Shown: positions 1 to 7,756 of the stretch, piece by piece
Layout: each line of letters begins with the position of its first letter
Numbering within the stretch: position 1 is the first letter of the stretch
NCBI GenBank assembly: GCA_031278405.1
Contig: JAITKL010000040.1
Coordinates: forward strand, 1 to 16,099
Direction: 5' to 3'
DNA from: Endomicrobium sp.
GTDB lineage: Bacteria; Elusimicrobiota; Endomicrobiia; Endomicrobiales; Endomicrobiaceae
DNA: 16,099 bases
Notes under the pieces: generated by a model
Seen by the model: the letters and a program-made list of their open reading frames with translations, nothing else
The model's database searches: none
Told to the model about the DNA's origin: nothing
Made by a program: the position numbers and the translations under genes

Positions 1-357
1 TATGTGAAGAGCGAATACGATTTATTTTCCTATATACTATTTAAAAATATTATATACGCTAAAGACGACGGATATAAATGGTTTGATTTAGGGCTTGCTT
101 ATTTTAATAGGGTTGATAATAGCATAGGCGTCGCAAAATATTTTGCAAAGATGTTTATGTTTGCTGAACATTTTAAATATGATCTTGCATCTTTAAGAGA
201 GTTTAAGGACAAATTTTTTCCTCTTTGGCACAACAAATATGTGGCTATACATCCAGACAAGCATATCGTTTCATTCATTAAAAATTTTACAGTTCTTATC
301 TCTCCTGAGAAAAGCGTTGACAGAAAGAGCTTTTTTGGAAGGGTTTTTAGAAGATGA
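1..357 (+). CDS. C-terminal part of an MprF/DUF2156-type lysyl-phosphatidylglycerol synthase-like protein (5' end outside window)
   Basis: The reading frame is open from base 1, so the gene begins upstream; 118 codons and the stop are present. The visible protein matches the end of the C-terminal catalytic domain of the phosphatidylglycerol lysyltransferase family (LPG_synthase_C, DUF2156). It has a DGYKWFDLGLAYF stretch near residues 22-34, where the family has Gy..fdLGmaP. It also has LREFKDKFFPLWHNKYVAI near residues 65-83, matching the family signature L..FK.KF.P.W...Y. In MprF proteins this GNAT-like domain moves an amino acid from aminoacyl-tRNA onto membrane lipid, but some DUF2156 proteins are stand-alone with unknown substrates. 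The N-terminal flippase is not in view, so full MprF cannot be separated from a stand-alone domain. The stop codon overlaps the tilS start (ATGA), which suggests the same operon. Confidence 0.75.
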   Translation, partial: YVKSEYDLFSYILFKNIIYAKDDGYKWFDLGLAYFNRVDNSIGVAKYFAKMFMFAEHFKYDLASLREFKDKFFPLWHNKYVAIHPDKHIVSFIKNFTVLISPEKSVDRKSFFGRVFRR

Positions 358-1343
358 AGACGTGGGATATTTTCTATCAAAATATTGTTCAAACTGGTTT
401 AGTAAAATCCAAAGATAAGGTTGTACTTGCTGTTTCTGGCGGACAAGATTCTATTTGTATGCTTCATATGTTTTGGCGTTTGGCAAAAAAAATGCAGATA
501 GAACTTTTGACGGTAAATTTTAATCATAATTTAAGAAAAGAGTCCGCTAAAGAAGCTCGAATAGTTAAAATTTTATCAAACAAACTTGGAATTGATTGCA
601 TTTTAGAAAATATTAACGTAAAAGAATATTCCAAAAGAGAATCTATATCTATTGAAACAGCTGGACGAAACTTAAGGTATTTGTCGCTTGAAAATATAGC
701 TAAAAAATATAAATGTGATAAAATTTCTACTGCTCACAATGCCAATGATAATGCCGAGACTGTTCTAATGTGGCTTTTAAGAGGAAGTGGAAATTTTGTG
801 GGGATACCTCAAGAGAGGAACATAGGTAAAAAGCTTAGTATTATAAGACCGTTGCTTTCTATTAAAAGGAAATTGATTGAAGATTATATAAGTAAGCATA
901 AATTGCCTTTCTGTACAGACAAATCTAACTTTTCTGATGTCTATACGCGCAACAAAATAAGACTCTCTATTATTCCTTTGTGTGAAAAGATAAATACTAT
1001 GGCTATTGAACATATCTTTAATTTAAGCCATATACAGGCTGTAGAAAATGCTTATTTAGAAGAAATTACACTTAAATGTTTGAAAAAATGCGTAAAATTT
1101 AGCAAAAGACAAGTTTTGCTTGATTTAACAATGTTTTTGCAGTATAATAAAGCGGTTCAATACAGAATTTTGAAGAATATTTTGCCTCAAAAAAAGCACA
1201 ACTCTTATATCAATTTAATAATGTATAAAATTTTATCGTCAGACTTATCTATTCATAAGATATCGAACGATTGGAGTTTTTGTGCTAAGCCAAACAATAA
1301 AGCATATTTTATAAAGGATAAAGAAAATGACAAAGCAACATAG
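354..1343 (+). CDS. tilS: tRNA(Ile)-lysidine synthase TilS
   Basis: TilS is an ATP-dependent enzyme that attaches lysine to C34 of the CAU-anticodon tRNA(Ile), making lysidine so that the tRNA reads AUA instead of AUG. The 329-residue protein shows the PP-loop ATP pyrophosphatase signature SGGQDS at residues 28-33. It also has the NFNHNLRKES block, TAHNANDNAETVLMWLLRGSG-like sequence (family: gHhadDqaETvLmrl.RGsG) and the IIRPLL...R segment. The D-SN...Y-RN-IR block that closes the N-terminal domain (DKSNFSDVYTRNKIRLSIIP) is present. The C-terminal part is divergent and short compared with the E. coli protein of about 430 residues, as in many low-GC bacteria. The ATG overlaps the upstream stop by 4 bp, and the gene overlaps hpt by 17 bp. 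The order tilS-hpt-ftsH is widespread in bacteria, which supports the call. Confidence 0.95.
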   Translation: MKTWDIFYQNIVQTGLVKSKDKVVLAVSGGQDSICMLHMFWRLAKKMQIELLTVNFNHNLRKESAKEARIVKILSNKLGIDCILENINVKEYSKRESISIETAGRNLRYLSLENIAKKYKCDKISTAHNANDNAETVLMWLLRGSGNFVGIPQERNIGKKLSIIRPLLSIKRKLIEDYISKHKLPFCTDKSNFSDVYTRNKIRLSIIPLCEKINTMAIEHIFNLSHIQAVENAYLEEITLKCLKKCVKFSKRQVLLDLTMFLQYNKAVQYRILKNILPQKKHNSYINLIMYKILSSDLSIHKISNDWSFCAKPNNKAYFIKDKENDKAT

Positions 1344-1866
1344 CTATAACAATGTTGATGTTTTGATTTCGGCTGAAGATATTCGTAAAAAAGTTTTGGA
1401 AGTAGGAGCGCAAATATCTAGGGATTATAAAGGAAAGAATGTTCTTATAATTGCAGTTTTGAACGGCAGCTTTATTTTCTGCGCAGATTTAGTGCGTAGT
1501 TTAAATTTAGAATGCAAAGTTGATTTTATTTCTGTTAGCTTTTACATAGGCACACAAACGCAGGGAAAGGTGAAAGTAGTTTCAGGCATCAAAGAAGATA
1601 TTATTGGTAAAGATGTTGTCATAATTGAAGACATTGTTGATAGAGGTTTTACTTTAGATTTCTTGATAAAAGAAATATCTTTAAAAAAACCTAAAAGTAT
1701 AAGGACTTGCGTCTTTTTAGATAAGAAATGTGCCAGAGAAAAGGAAGTTGTTGTTGATTACAATTGTTTTGAAATAGGAAATGATTTTGTGGTTGGTTAT
1801 GGGCTGGACTACAATGGATTTTTTAGACAGTTACCTTATGTTGGGAAAATAAAGGAGTTGATTTAA
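1327..1866 (+). CDS. hpt: Hypoxanthine(-guanine) phosphoribosyltransferase
   Basis: This is a purine salvage enzyme that joins hypoxanthine or guanine to PRPP to give IMP or GMP. The 179-residue length is typical of bacterial HPRTs. Visible family blocks are IAVLNGSFIFCADLVR at about residues 42-57, FISVSFYIGTQTQGKVKV near 68-85, the PRPP-binding motif VVIIEDIVDRGFTL at 97-110, and FVVGYGLDY followed by FRQLPYVG near 154-173. The PRPP loop is unusual: the family consensus is EDI(I/V)D(T/S)G.T, but here residue 106 is Arg (codon AGA at 1642-1644) where Thr or Ser normally contacts the 5'-phosphate. The rest of the protein is well conserved, so it may still be active. The start lies inside tilS and the stop overlaps the ftsH ATG (TAATG), so translation is probably coupled. 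Confidence 0.93.
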   Translation: MTKQHSYNNVDVLISAEDIRKKVLEVGAQISRDYKGKNVLIIAVLNGSFIFCADLVRSLNLECKVDFISVSFYIGTQTQGKVKVVSGIKEDIIGKDVVIIEDIVDRGFTLDFLIKEISLKKPKSIRTCVFLDKKCAREKEVVVDYNCFEIGNDFVVGYGLDYNGFFRQLPYVGKIKELI

Positions 1867-3791
1867 TGAAGAAAAAAAGCCCATGGCATATACTTTTTTG
1901 GATAACTCTTTTCATAATTATATTTATGCTTATGAATTCTGCAGGAAAAAAAGGTCTAGAGACAGACCTTGAATATTCTCAGTTTAAGCAGTATATAAGG
2001 GCGGGTAGCGTATCCAAAGTTGTGGTTGGACAGGATTTTATAAAAGGTCAGTTTAGAGATTCTGATGGAGTTTTAAAGAACTTTAGAACTATTCCAATGA
2101 ATGATCCAAACCTTATAAAAGACATGGAGGAAAATAAGGTTCTTGAATTTTCTTCTATTGAAAAAAGCGGCTGGTTTAGTTCTTTGTTAGTAGGTTGTTT
2201 GCCGATGATTCTTTTCCTTTTTGTGTGGTTTTTTCTTATGAGAGGAATGATGATGGGTAGTGGCAAATATGCTATGTCTTTTGGTAAAACAAAAGCAAAA
2301 CTTGCAGGAAACAACGCTGCTAAAAAAGTTACGTTTAAAGACGTTGCGGGTTGTAATGAGGCAAAAGAAGAATTACAGGAAATAATAGAATTTTTAAAAG
2401 ATCCTGCTAAATTTCAAAAATTGGGCGGAAAGATTCCAAAGGGAGTCCTTCTTTTTGGATCCCCGGGAACAGGGAAAACTTTACTTGCCAAAGCTGTTGC
2501 TGGTGAAGCGGAAGTTCCTTTCTTTTCTTCAAGTGGCTCAGAATTTGTTGAAATGTTTGTAGGTGTCGGTGCTTCAAGAGTAAGAGATTTATTTGAGCAA
2601 GGCAGAAAGTCTGCTCCATGCTTATTATTTATAGATGAAATAGATGCTGTTGGTAGGCATAGGTTTGCAGGCATCGGCGGAGGTCACGACGAAAGAGAAC
2701 AAACCTTAAATCAGCTGCTTGTTGAGATGGATGGTTTTGATACAAAAGAAGGCGTTATTTTAATTGCTGCAACAAACAGACCTGATGTGTTGGATCCTGC
2801 TCTTTTAAGACCGGGAAGATTTGACAGACAGGTTATAGTTCCAAGTCCTGATTTAAAAGATAGAGAAGAGATTCTTGCAGTGCATGCCCAAAAAATTAAG
2901 TTGGATAGCGATGTAAATTTAAATGTTATAGCTAGAAGAACTCCTGGATTTGTCGGTGCAGATTTGGCAAATCTTATAAATGAGGCGGCATTGCTTGCCG
3001 CTAGAAATAATCAAGGAGCCGTAAATATGAGAAATATGGAAGAAGCTATAGACAGGATTCTTGCGGGTCCTCAGAGAAAGTCTCGCATGATGTCTGAAAG
3101 AGAGAAAAAAGTTATAGCTTATCATGAAGTAGGACATACTATAGTTGCAAAATTGCTTCCAACAGCGGATCCTGTTCATAAAGTTTCCATAGTACCTAGA
3201 GGTCCGGCGCTTGGTTATACTCTTCAGCTCCCGGAAGAAGATAAATACCTAACTTCAAAATCTGAACTTTTAGACAGATTGGCAATACTATTTGGTGGAC
3301 GCGTTGCTGAAGAAGTAATGTTTTCAGAGATTACAACCGGATCTCAGAACGATATTTCAAAGGCTACAGAAATTGCAACGAGAATGGTTATGGAGTTTGG
3401 TATGAGTGAGAAAATAGGTCCAATGGCTTTACAAAGACCTAATGAAGAAGTTTTCCTTGGAAGAGATATTTCAAGAGAAGTAAGACATTCTGGTAAAACT
3501 TCGGAACTTATAGATGAAGAGATTAAGAAAATTATAGATGGAGCTAAATCTAAAGCAACGAAACTTATTAAAGATAATTCAGCAGTGCTTGATAAACTTG
3601 TAAAGTATCTTTTAGAGAGAGAAAATCTCAATGGCGAAGAAGTTGATAAAATAATGAAAGGCGAAGAGTTGCCTCTTATGGTAGAAAAAGTACCAGCAAC
3701 AGAAGAAGGCAGAAAAGAAGCTGCAGTTGAAAAAGAAGTTATAAAAGAAAAAATTGACGATGGGCAACAACAGGAAAGTGAAAAAATTTAA
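1866..3791 (+). CDS. ftsH: ATP-dependent zinc metalloprotease FtsH
   Basis: FtsH is a membrane-anchored AAA+ protease that extracts and degrades membrane proteins and regulatory proteins; it works as a hexamer. The 641 residues show an N-terminal membrane segment at about 8-24, an extracytoplasmic domain, and a second membrane segment at about 105-126. The AAA module has Walker A GSPGTGKT at 198-205 (the usual second position is Pro, here Ser), Walker B LLFIDEID at 253-260, and the second region of homology with arginine fingers near 315-321. The M41 protease domain carries the zinc motif HEVGH at 420-424, and the GSQNDI block holds the likely third metal ligand. The tail after about residue 595 is rich in Lys and Glu. 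The 3' end overlaps the folE start region. FtsH beside tilS and hpt is a common arrangement. Confidence 0.98.
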   Translation: MKKKSPWHILFWITLFIIIFMLMNSAGKKGLETDLEYSQFKQYIRAGSVSKVVVGQDFIKGQFRDSDGVLKNFRTIPMNDPNLIKDMEENKVLEFSSIEKSGWFSSLLVGCLPMILFLFVWFFLMRGMMMGSGKYAMSFGKTKAKLAGNNAAKKVTFKDVAGCNEAKEELQEIIEFLKDPAKFQKLGGKIPKGVLLFGSPGTGKTLLAKAVAGEAEVPFFSSSGSEFVEMFVGVGASRVRDLFEQGRKSAPCLLFIDEIDAVGRHRFAGIGGGHDEREQTLNQLLVEMDGFDTKEGVILIAATNRPDVLDPALLRPGRFDRQVIVPSPDLKDREEILAVHAQKIKLDSDVNLNVIARRTPGFVGADLANLINEAALLAARNNQGAVNMRNMEEAIDRILAGPQRKSRMMSEREKKVIAYHEVGHTIVAKLLPTADPVHKVSIVPRGPALGYTLQLPEEDKYLTSKSELLDRLAILFGGRVAEEVMFSEITTGSQNDISKATEIATRMVMEFGMSEKIGPMALQRPNEEVFLGRDISREVRHSGKTSELIDEEIKKIIDGAKSKATKLIKDNSAVLDKLVKYLLERENLNGEEVDKIMKGEELPLMVEKVPATEEGRKEAAVEKEVIKEKIDDGQQQESEKI

Positions 3792-4359
3792 TTTTGACAA
3801 AAAAAAAGCTCGAAAAGCTATAAAACTTTTGCTTGAATCTTTTGGAGAGGATTTAAAGAGACAAGGTCTTAGGCACACGCCTGAAAGAGTGGCTGAATTT
3901 TATAAAGAAGCTTTATCAGGAAATGAATCTGATCCTTTGGAGCTTGTTCCTGTTTACTATGCTGCGGAAGAGCATGAAGAAATAATACTTATTAAAGATA
4001 TTCCGTTTTATTCTCTATGTGAGCATCATTTGCTTCCTTTTTTTGGCAAAGCCTGTGTAGCGTATATACCTCAAAAAGATAAAATAGTGGGGGTATCAAA
4101 ACTTGTAAGACTTGTAGAAGTTTTTGCCAATAGGCTTCAGTTACAGGAAAGACTTACAAAACAAGTTGCCGATATTATAATTAAATCGATAGAACCTCAT
4201 GGAGTCATGGTTGTTATTGAGGCCGAACATTTATGCATGACAATGAGAGGTGTTAAAAAGCCTGGAGTTAAAATACTTACTTCGGCTATGAGGGGAGTAT
4301 TTTTAAAAGACGCGAGAACTAGATCTGAAGCCATGTCTCTTTTGGGAAGACAAAATTGA
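3760..4359 (+). CDS. folE: GTP cyclohydrolase I (FolE type)
   Basis: This enzyme converts GTP to 7,8-dihydroneopterin triphosphate, the first committed step of tetrahydrofolate synthesis. Seen in the protein are a TPERVAEFY block near the N-terminus and the zinc and active-site motif SLCEHHLLPFFGKACVAYIP. The substrate block KLVRLVEVFANRLQLQERLT is followed by the second zinc Cys in IEAEHLCMTMRG and then KPGVKILTSAMRG-like sequence. The length of 199 residues fits the family (about 180-220). The start is not certain: TTG 3754, ATG 3760 and GTG 3778 are all in frame inside the ftsH 3' end. None has a well-spaced Shine-Dalgarno (AGGA at 3772-3775 is too close to the GTG). ATG 3760 is preferred as the only ATG. 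The gene is followed without a gap by folP, the next pterin-pathway gene shown here. Confidence 0.95.
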   Translation: MGNNRKVKKFNFDKKKARKAIKLLLESFGEDLKRQGLRHTPERVAEFYKEALSGNESDPLELVPVYYAAEEHEEIILIKDIPFYSLCEHHLLPFFGKACVAYIPQKDKIVGVSKLVRLVEVFANRLQLQERLTKQVADIIIKSIEPHGVMVVIEAEHLCMTMRGVKKPGVKILTSAMRGVFLKDARTRSEAMSLLGRQN

Positions 4360-5522
4360 TAATAAGAAAAGCTGTGATAAATAATTTTAACGATGTTTTA
4401 AAACTTGTAAAAAATACAGGTTGCAGTTCTGTAGTTTATGAATCTTTGGCAAATAAAGGCATGCTTGAACCTATACTTATAGAGAAGATAGATAATAGGG
4501 CAGCAAATATTTTAAAACAAGAGGCTATTTCTGTAGGTGCAGATGTAGCTTTGAACGAGAATATCAGCAGGCTTAAACAAGGATTTTCAGATATAGTGTT
4601 ATTTGCGACCTTGTCTCAACTTAATAAACTTGTCTCCAAACTCAGTTTGCAACATTTTGGTTTAAAACAAATTGGCGACGATTTAAAGAGAATAATAATT
4701 AAAAGAAAAGTTTTTAGATATAAAAACAAATCCCTAGATTTATCAAAACCTGTTGTTATGGGTATAGTTAACTTAGATCCTAATTCTTTTTCTGGCGATG
4801 GGTTAAGAGAACCTGATAAAGCTTTAGAGCAAGCTGTTGAATTTGAAAGGTTTGGCGCTGGCATTATAGATATAGGTGCGGAATCTTCAAGACCGGGTGT
4901 AAAATTTATTGATCCAGAAACTGAGATTAAAAGGTTGCTGCCTGTTTTAAAACGAATAAGAAAGCATGTTAAAATCCCTATTTCTATAGATACTTACAAA
5001 TATGAAACAGCAAAAATTGCATTGTCAGAAGGAGCTGATATAATAAATGATATTTTTTCTTTAAGAAAAGGTAAAGATAAACTAGCTAAACTCATTGCTG
5101 ACTATAAAGCAGGATTGATTCTTATGCATATGAAGGGAACTCCAAAGAATATGCAAGTTAACCCTGAGTATAAAAATTGCACTTCTGAAGTTTATGAATT
5201 TCTTTGTAAGAGAAAGTCTTATGCTATGAGATTTGGAATAAAAGAAGATTATATTGCCGTAGATCCAGGTCCAGGGTTTGGAAAGACAGTTAAACACAAT
5301 GTAGAGCTAGTAAAAAATATGAATGTTTTCTCTAGTCTCGGTGCAGTACTTGGTGCAGTGTCGCGGAAACAATTTGTCAGAGCTTTGGCGGGCGAAGATA
5401 AAGCGTCGTTTATAACCGCCAACTTTCTTTCGGCATTTTGTGGAGCTGATATCGTAAGAGTCCATGATGTTAAAGAAACTGTCAATGTTTTTAAAATAAT
5501 AGAGATTTTTAGAGGGATATAA
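4356..5522 (+). CDS. folP: Dihydropteroate synthase with N-terminal extension
   Basis: FolP condenses 6-hydroxymethyl-dihydropterin pyrophosphate with p-aminobenzoate to dihydropteroate. The first ~125 of 388 residues form an extension (including ANILKQEAISVGADVAL and LQHFGLKQIGDDLKR) that is known in many clostridial and archaeal-type FolP proteins. The TIM-barrel domain then shows VMGIVNLDPNSFSGDG near 134-149, IIDIGAESSRPG, ISIDTYKYETAKIALSEGA, LMHMKGTPKNMQ, AVDPGPGFGKTVKHN, SRKQFV and IVRVHDVKET. The loop-1 motif is unusual: the family usually has NVTPDSFSDGG, here NLDPNSFSGDG. The start is TTG 4356, overlapping the folE stop, with GGGAAG at 4344-4349 as a well-placed ribosome binding site. 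The stop overlaps the cdaA start (TAATG). Confidence 0.95.
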   Translation: MIIRKAVINNFNDVLKLVKNTGCSSVVYESLANKGMLEPILIEKIDNRAANILKQEAISVGADVALNENISRLKQGFSDIVLFATLSQLNKLVSKLSLQHFGLKQIGDDLKRIIIKRKVFRYKNKSLDLSKPVVMGIVNLDPNSFSGDGLREPDKALEQAVEFERFGAGIIDIGAESSRPGVKFIDPETEIKRLLPVLKRIRKHVKIPISIDTYKYETAKIALSEGADIINDIFSLRKGKDKLAKLIADYKAGLILMHMKGTPKNMQVNPEYKNCTSEVYEFLCKRKSYAMRFGIKEDYIAVDPGPGFGKTVKHNVELVKNMNVFSSLGAVLGAVSRKQFVRALAGEDKASFITANFLSAFCGADIVRVHDVKETVNVFKIIEIFRGI

Positions 5523-6289
5523 TGGAAACATTTGTTGCTTTTTATACCTTGTATATCTCAAATATTTTGGATATACTTATCCTTACGTTAATATTTTACA
5601 GGATAATTCTTATAATACAAGGTACAAGGACAATACAGATATTTATCGGCATACTATTTATCTTGGGTCTTAATGTTGTTTCAAGAGATATTTTGCATTT
5701 GAAAGCTTTGTCATGGCTTTTAGACAAATTTTGGCCTGTAGCGGTTATAATATTTGCTGTGATATTTCAGATGGAAATACGTAATCTTTTGGCTCAAGTA
5801 GGCGGTCATCTATGGGGATCGAAAGCAAAAATCAAAGACTCTTACTTAATTGAAATAATTGATGCTGTTGAAGATTTAAGTTCTTCAATGGCGGGATGTC
5901 TTATCGCTATAGAAAATGAAATCGGATTAAAGAATTTTACGGAGACGGGAGTGTCGCTTAATGCCAATATTTCTAGAGAGCTTATTCTTTCAATTTTTAA
6001 GAATAAATCCGCTCCTTTGCATGATGGCGCGATTGTACTTTCCAACACTAGGATAATATCTGCGGGCTGTGTTCTCCCTTTAAGTCATGACACGAATGTA
6101 AAATTGTTTGGGACAAGACACAGAGCTGCCCTTGGATTAAGCGAAGTGACAGATGCCGTTGTTGTTGTTGTTTCAGAAGAAACGGGACAAATTTCAGTGG
6201 CTCATGATAGTAAGTTGCATGGTAATATCTCTCTCTCAAAACTTCGGGAGATAATCAATACAAACGGTGAGGTCTTGAGAACAAAATGA
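5522..6289 (+). CDS. cdaA: Membrane-bound diadenylate cyclase CdaA (c-di-AMP synthase)
   Basis: CdaA makes the second messenger cyclic di-AMP from two ATP; c-di-AMP controls potassium and osmolyte balance and cell-wall homeostasis. The 255-residue protein begins with about three hydrophobic helices (roughly residues 11-32, 37-52 and 62-83). A DAC (DisA_N) domain follows with both signature motifs: LHDGAIVL with DGA at 168-170, and GTRHRAALGLSEVTD with RHR at 199-201. VVVVVSEETGQIS lies further on. Domain layout and length match CdaA/YbbP rather than DisA or CdaS. In Firmicutes and other lineages cdaA is followed by cdaR (YbbR-domain regulator) and glmM. Here glmM also follows, but only a 36-codon CdaR-like gene lies between them. 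The stop overlaps that small gene by 4 bp (ATGA). Confidence 0.96.
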   Translation: METFVAFYTLYISNILDILILTLIFYRIILIIQGTRTIQIFIGILFILGLNVVSRDILHLKALSWLLDKFWPVAVIIFAVIFQMEIRNLLAQVGGHLWGSKAKIKDSYLIEIIDAVEDLSSSMAGCLIAIENEIGLKNFTETGVSLNANISRELILSIFKNKSAPLHDGAIVLSNTRIISAGCVLPLSHDTNVKLFGTRHRAALGLSEVTDAVVVVVSEETGQISVAHDSKLHGNISLSKLREIINTNGEVLRTK

Positions 6290-6396
6290 CAATTCTATTT
6301 CTATTCTCAAAAATCAAAAAAAAATGGCAACTGAAGGCTCTTGCGTTTATTCTTGCGCTTTTTGTATGGCTATACGCGAGGATACAATGTAAATGA
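6286..6396 (+). CDS. 36-residue single-span membrane peptide resembling only the N-terminal anchor of CdaR/YbbR
   Basis: A complete small ORF fills the cdaA-glmM gap exactly. Its ATG overlaps the cdaA stop and its TGA overlaps the glmM ATG, both as ATGA. The peptide is a basic N-terminus (SKIKKK, residues 8-13) followed by a hydrophobic helix with the pattern W-x-LK-x-LAFILALFVWLYA at residues 14-31. That pattern resembles the start of YbbR-domain proteins (nw.lKllSlllAlllWlyV). CdaR, encoded at this position in many genomes, binds and modulates CdaA; its YbbR repeats are absent here. GAGA at 6277-6280 could serve as ribosome binding site. The peptide could be a functional minimal partner of CdaA. 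Alternatively it may be what remains after an in-frame deletion, kept because its codons carry the glmM ribosome binding site. The ORF is certain; its expression and the homology are inferred. Confidence 0.65.
   Translation: MTILFLFSKIKKKWQLKALAFILALFVWLYARIQCK
6378..6382 (+). promoter_or_regulatory. Ribosome binding site for glmM inside the small CdaR-like ORF
   Basis: GAGGA lies 10 bases before the glmM ATG at 6393, within the Ala-Arg-Ile codons of the 36-residue peptide. With the 4-bp ATGA overlap, it suggests that glmM translation is coupled to the small ORF. It is also a possible reason why the 3' end of that ORF is conserved. Confidence 0.5.
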
Positions 6397-7736
6397 AAAT
6401 ATTTGGCACAGACGGAATTAGGGGAGATTCTTCTAAATTTCCATTTGATAATTCTACTCTTAATATTATAGGTCGTTCTATAGCTGAAGTTTTGGGCGTC
6501 GCTAATAAGCGTGTTCTTGTTATCCGCGACACTAGAGAGTCCGGTAAAAGGATACAGACAAAGCTTTCTGAAGGAATGTCTACTATTGGAGTAAAGATAG
6601 TGTTTGGTAGTATTATACCTACGCCTGCAGCTTCTTTGCTTGTAAAAAATGGAAACTATTGTGCTGCGGTTGTTATATCGGCGAGCCATAACCCTTATAC
6701 AGACAATGGAATTAAAATTTTTAATTCTAATGGATATAAACTTTCAAACTCAATAGAAGAGAAAATAGAAGCAAAGATAAATAAATACATTACTTCAAAG
6801 GACGTTTTGCCAATAAAAAGAATATCTTTAAAAGAAAATTCAAAACTTATAAAGTTTTACGAAAATTTTATTATAAAAAATTTCTCGGGTAAAAAACTTA
6901 AAGGCAAGACTATAATTTTAGACTGCGCACACGGTGCTTCCTATAAATGCGCTCCTCGCATTTTTAAAAAATTGAGTGCAAACGTTATATCATTAAACGT
7001 TAATCCTGATGGTAAGAATATAAATTTAAGTTGTGGTGCATTGCACCCTCAATCTCTGTGTAAGGCTGTAAAAGAATATAATGCTTTTTGCGGATTCGCT
7101 TTTGATGGTGATGCTGACAGATTGATATGCGTTGACGAAAACGGCATGATAAGAGACGGCGATTATTTTTTATCTTCAATGTCTATATGGTTAAAAAATA
7201 AAAAGAAACTTAAAAACAATATTTTAGTTTCAACTGTTATGGCAAATATAGGATTGTCTCGTGCTTTAAAGAAAGAAAAAATAAAAGTTATATCTTCTAA
7301 AGTCGGCGACAGATATGTTATGAAAGATATGAAGAAACACAAAGCCTCTCTTGGCGGAGAGCAGTCAGGACACTTCATATTTAAAGATATATTAGCTACT
7401 GGTGATGGAATTTTGAGTTCTGTTATGATTCTTTCAGCCTTGAGCAGTACAGGTAAAACAATGTCAGAATTTATGAATGTTATTGAGAAATTTCCACAGA
7501 TTTTAGTACATAGAAAAGTGATGAATAAAGTTCCTCTTGAAAAACTTTCTAACTCATATAATCTAATAAAAGCTTACGAAAAATCTCTTGGTTCTGATGG
7601 GCGCGTGCTTGTAAGGTATTCAGGTACAGAAAATTTTTTGAGGGTTATGGTTGAGGGGAGAGATGTTGACGAGATTAAAAATATTGCTGGAAGTATAGCC
7701 GATGCAGTTGAGAAAGAAATATCTCTACAACAATAA
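6393..7736 (+). CDS. glmM: Phosphoglucosamine mutase
   Basis: GlmM interconverts glucosamine-6-phosphate and glucosamine-1-phosphate on the way to UDP-GlcNAc, the precursor of peptidoglycan and lipopolysaccharide. The 447-residue protein has the expected four-domain hexose phosphate mutase layout. The N-terminal KIFGTDGIRG is present, and the active-site phosphoserine loop ISASHNPYTDNGIKIF has the catalytic Ser at residue 98. The metal-binding loop FDGDADR has Asp 238, 240 and 242, the sugar-binding GGEQSGHF motif is present, and the C-terminal phosphate site is RYSGTENFLRVMVEG. The start overlaps the preceding small ORF. A direct CdaA-GlmM interaction is known in several Firmicutes, so the neighbourhood suggests coordination of c-di-AMP and wall synthesis. 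The next gene, pdxJ, begins 20 bases downstream with its own ribosome binding site. Confidence 0.97.
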   Translation: MKIFGTDGIRGDSSKFPFDNSTLNIIGRSIAEVLGVANKRVLVIRDTRESGKRIQTKLSEGMSTIGVKIVFGSIIPTPAASLLVKNGNYCAAVVISASHNPYTDNGIKIFNSNGYKLSNSIEEKIEAKINKYITSKDVLPIKRISLKENSKLIKFYENFIIKNFSGKKLKGKTIILDCAHGASYKCAPRIFKKLSANVISLNVNPDGKNINLSCGALHPQSLCKAVKEYNAFCGFAFDGDADRLICVDENGMIRDGDYFLSSMSIWLKNKKKLKNNILVSTVMANIGLSRALKKEKIKVISSKVGDRYVMKDMKKHKASLGGEQSGHFIFKDILATGDGILSSVMILSALSSTGKTMSEFMNVIEKFPQILVHRKVMNKVPLEKLSNSYNLIKAYEKSLGSDGRVLVRYSGTENFLRVMVEGRDVDEIKNIAGSIADAVEKEISLQQ

Positions 7737-7756
7737 AAAAGCATAGAGGTGGGAAG

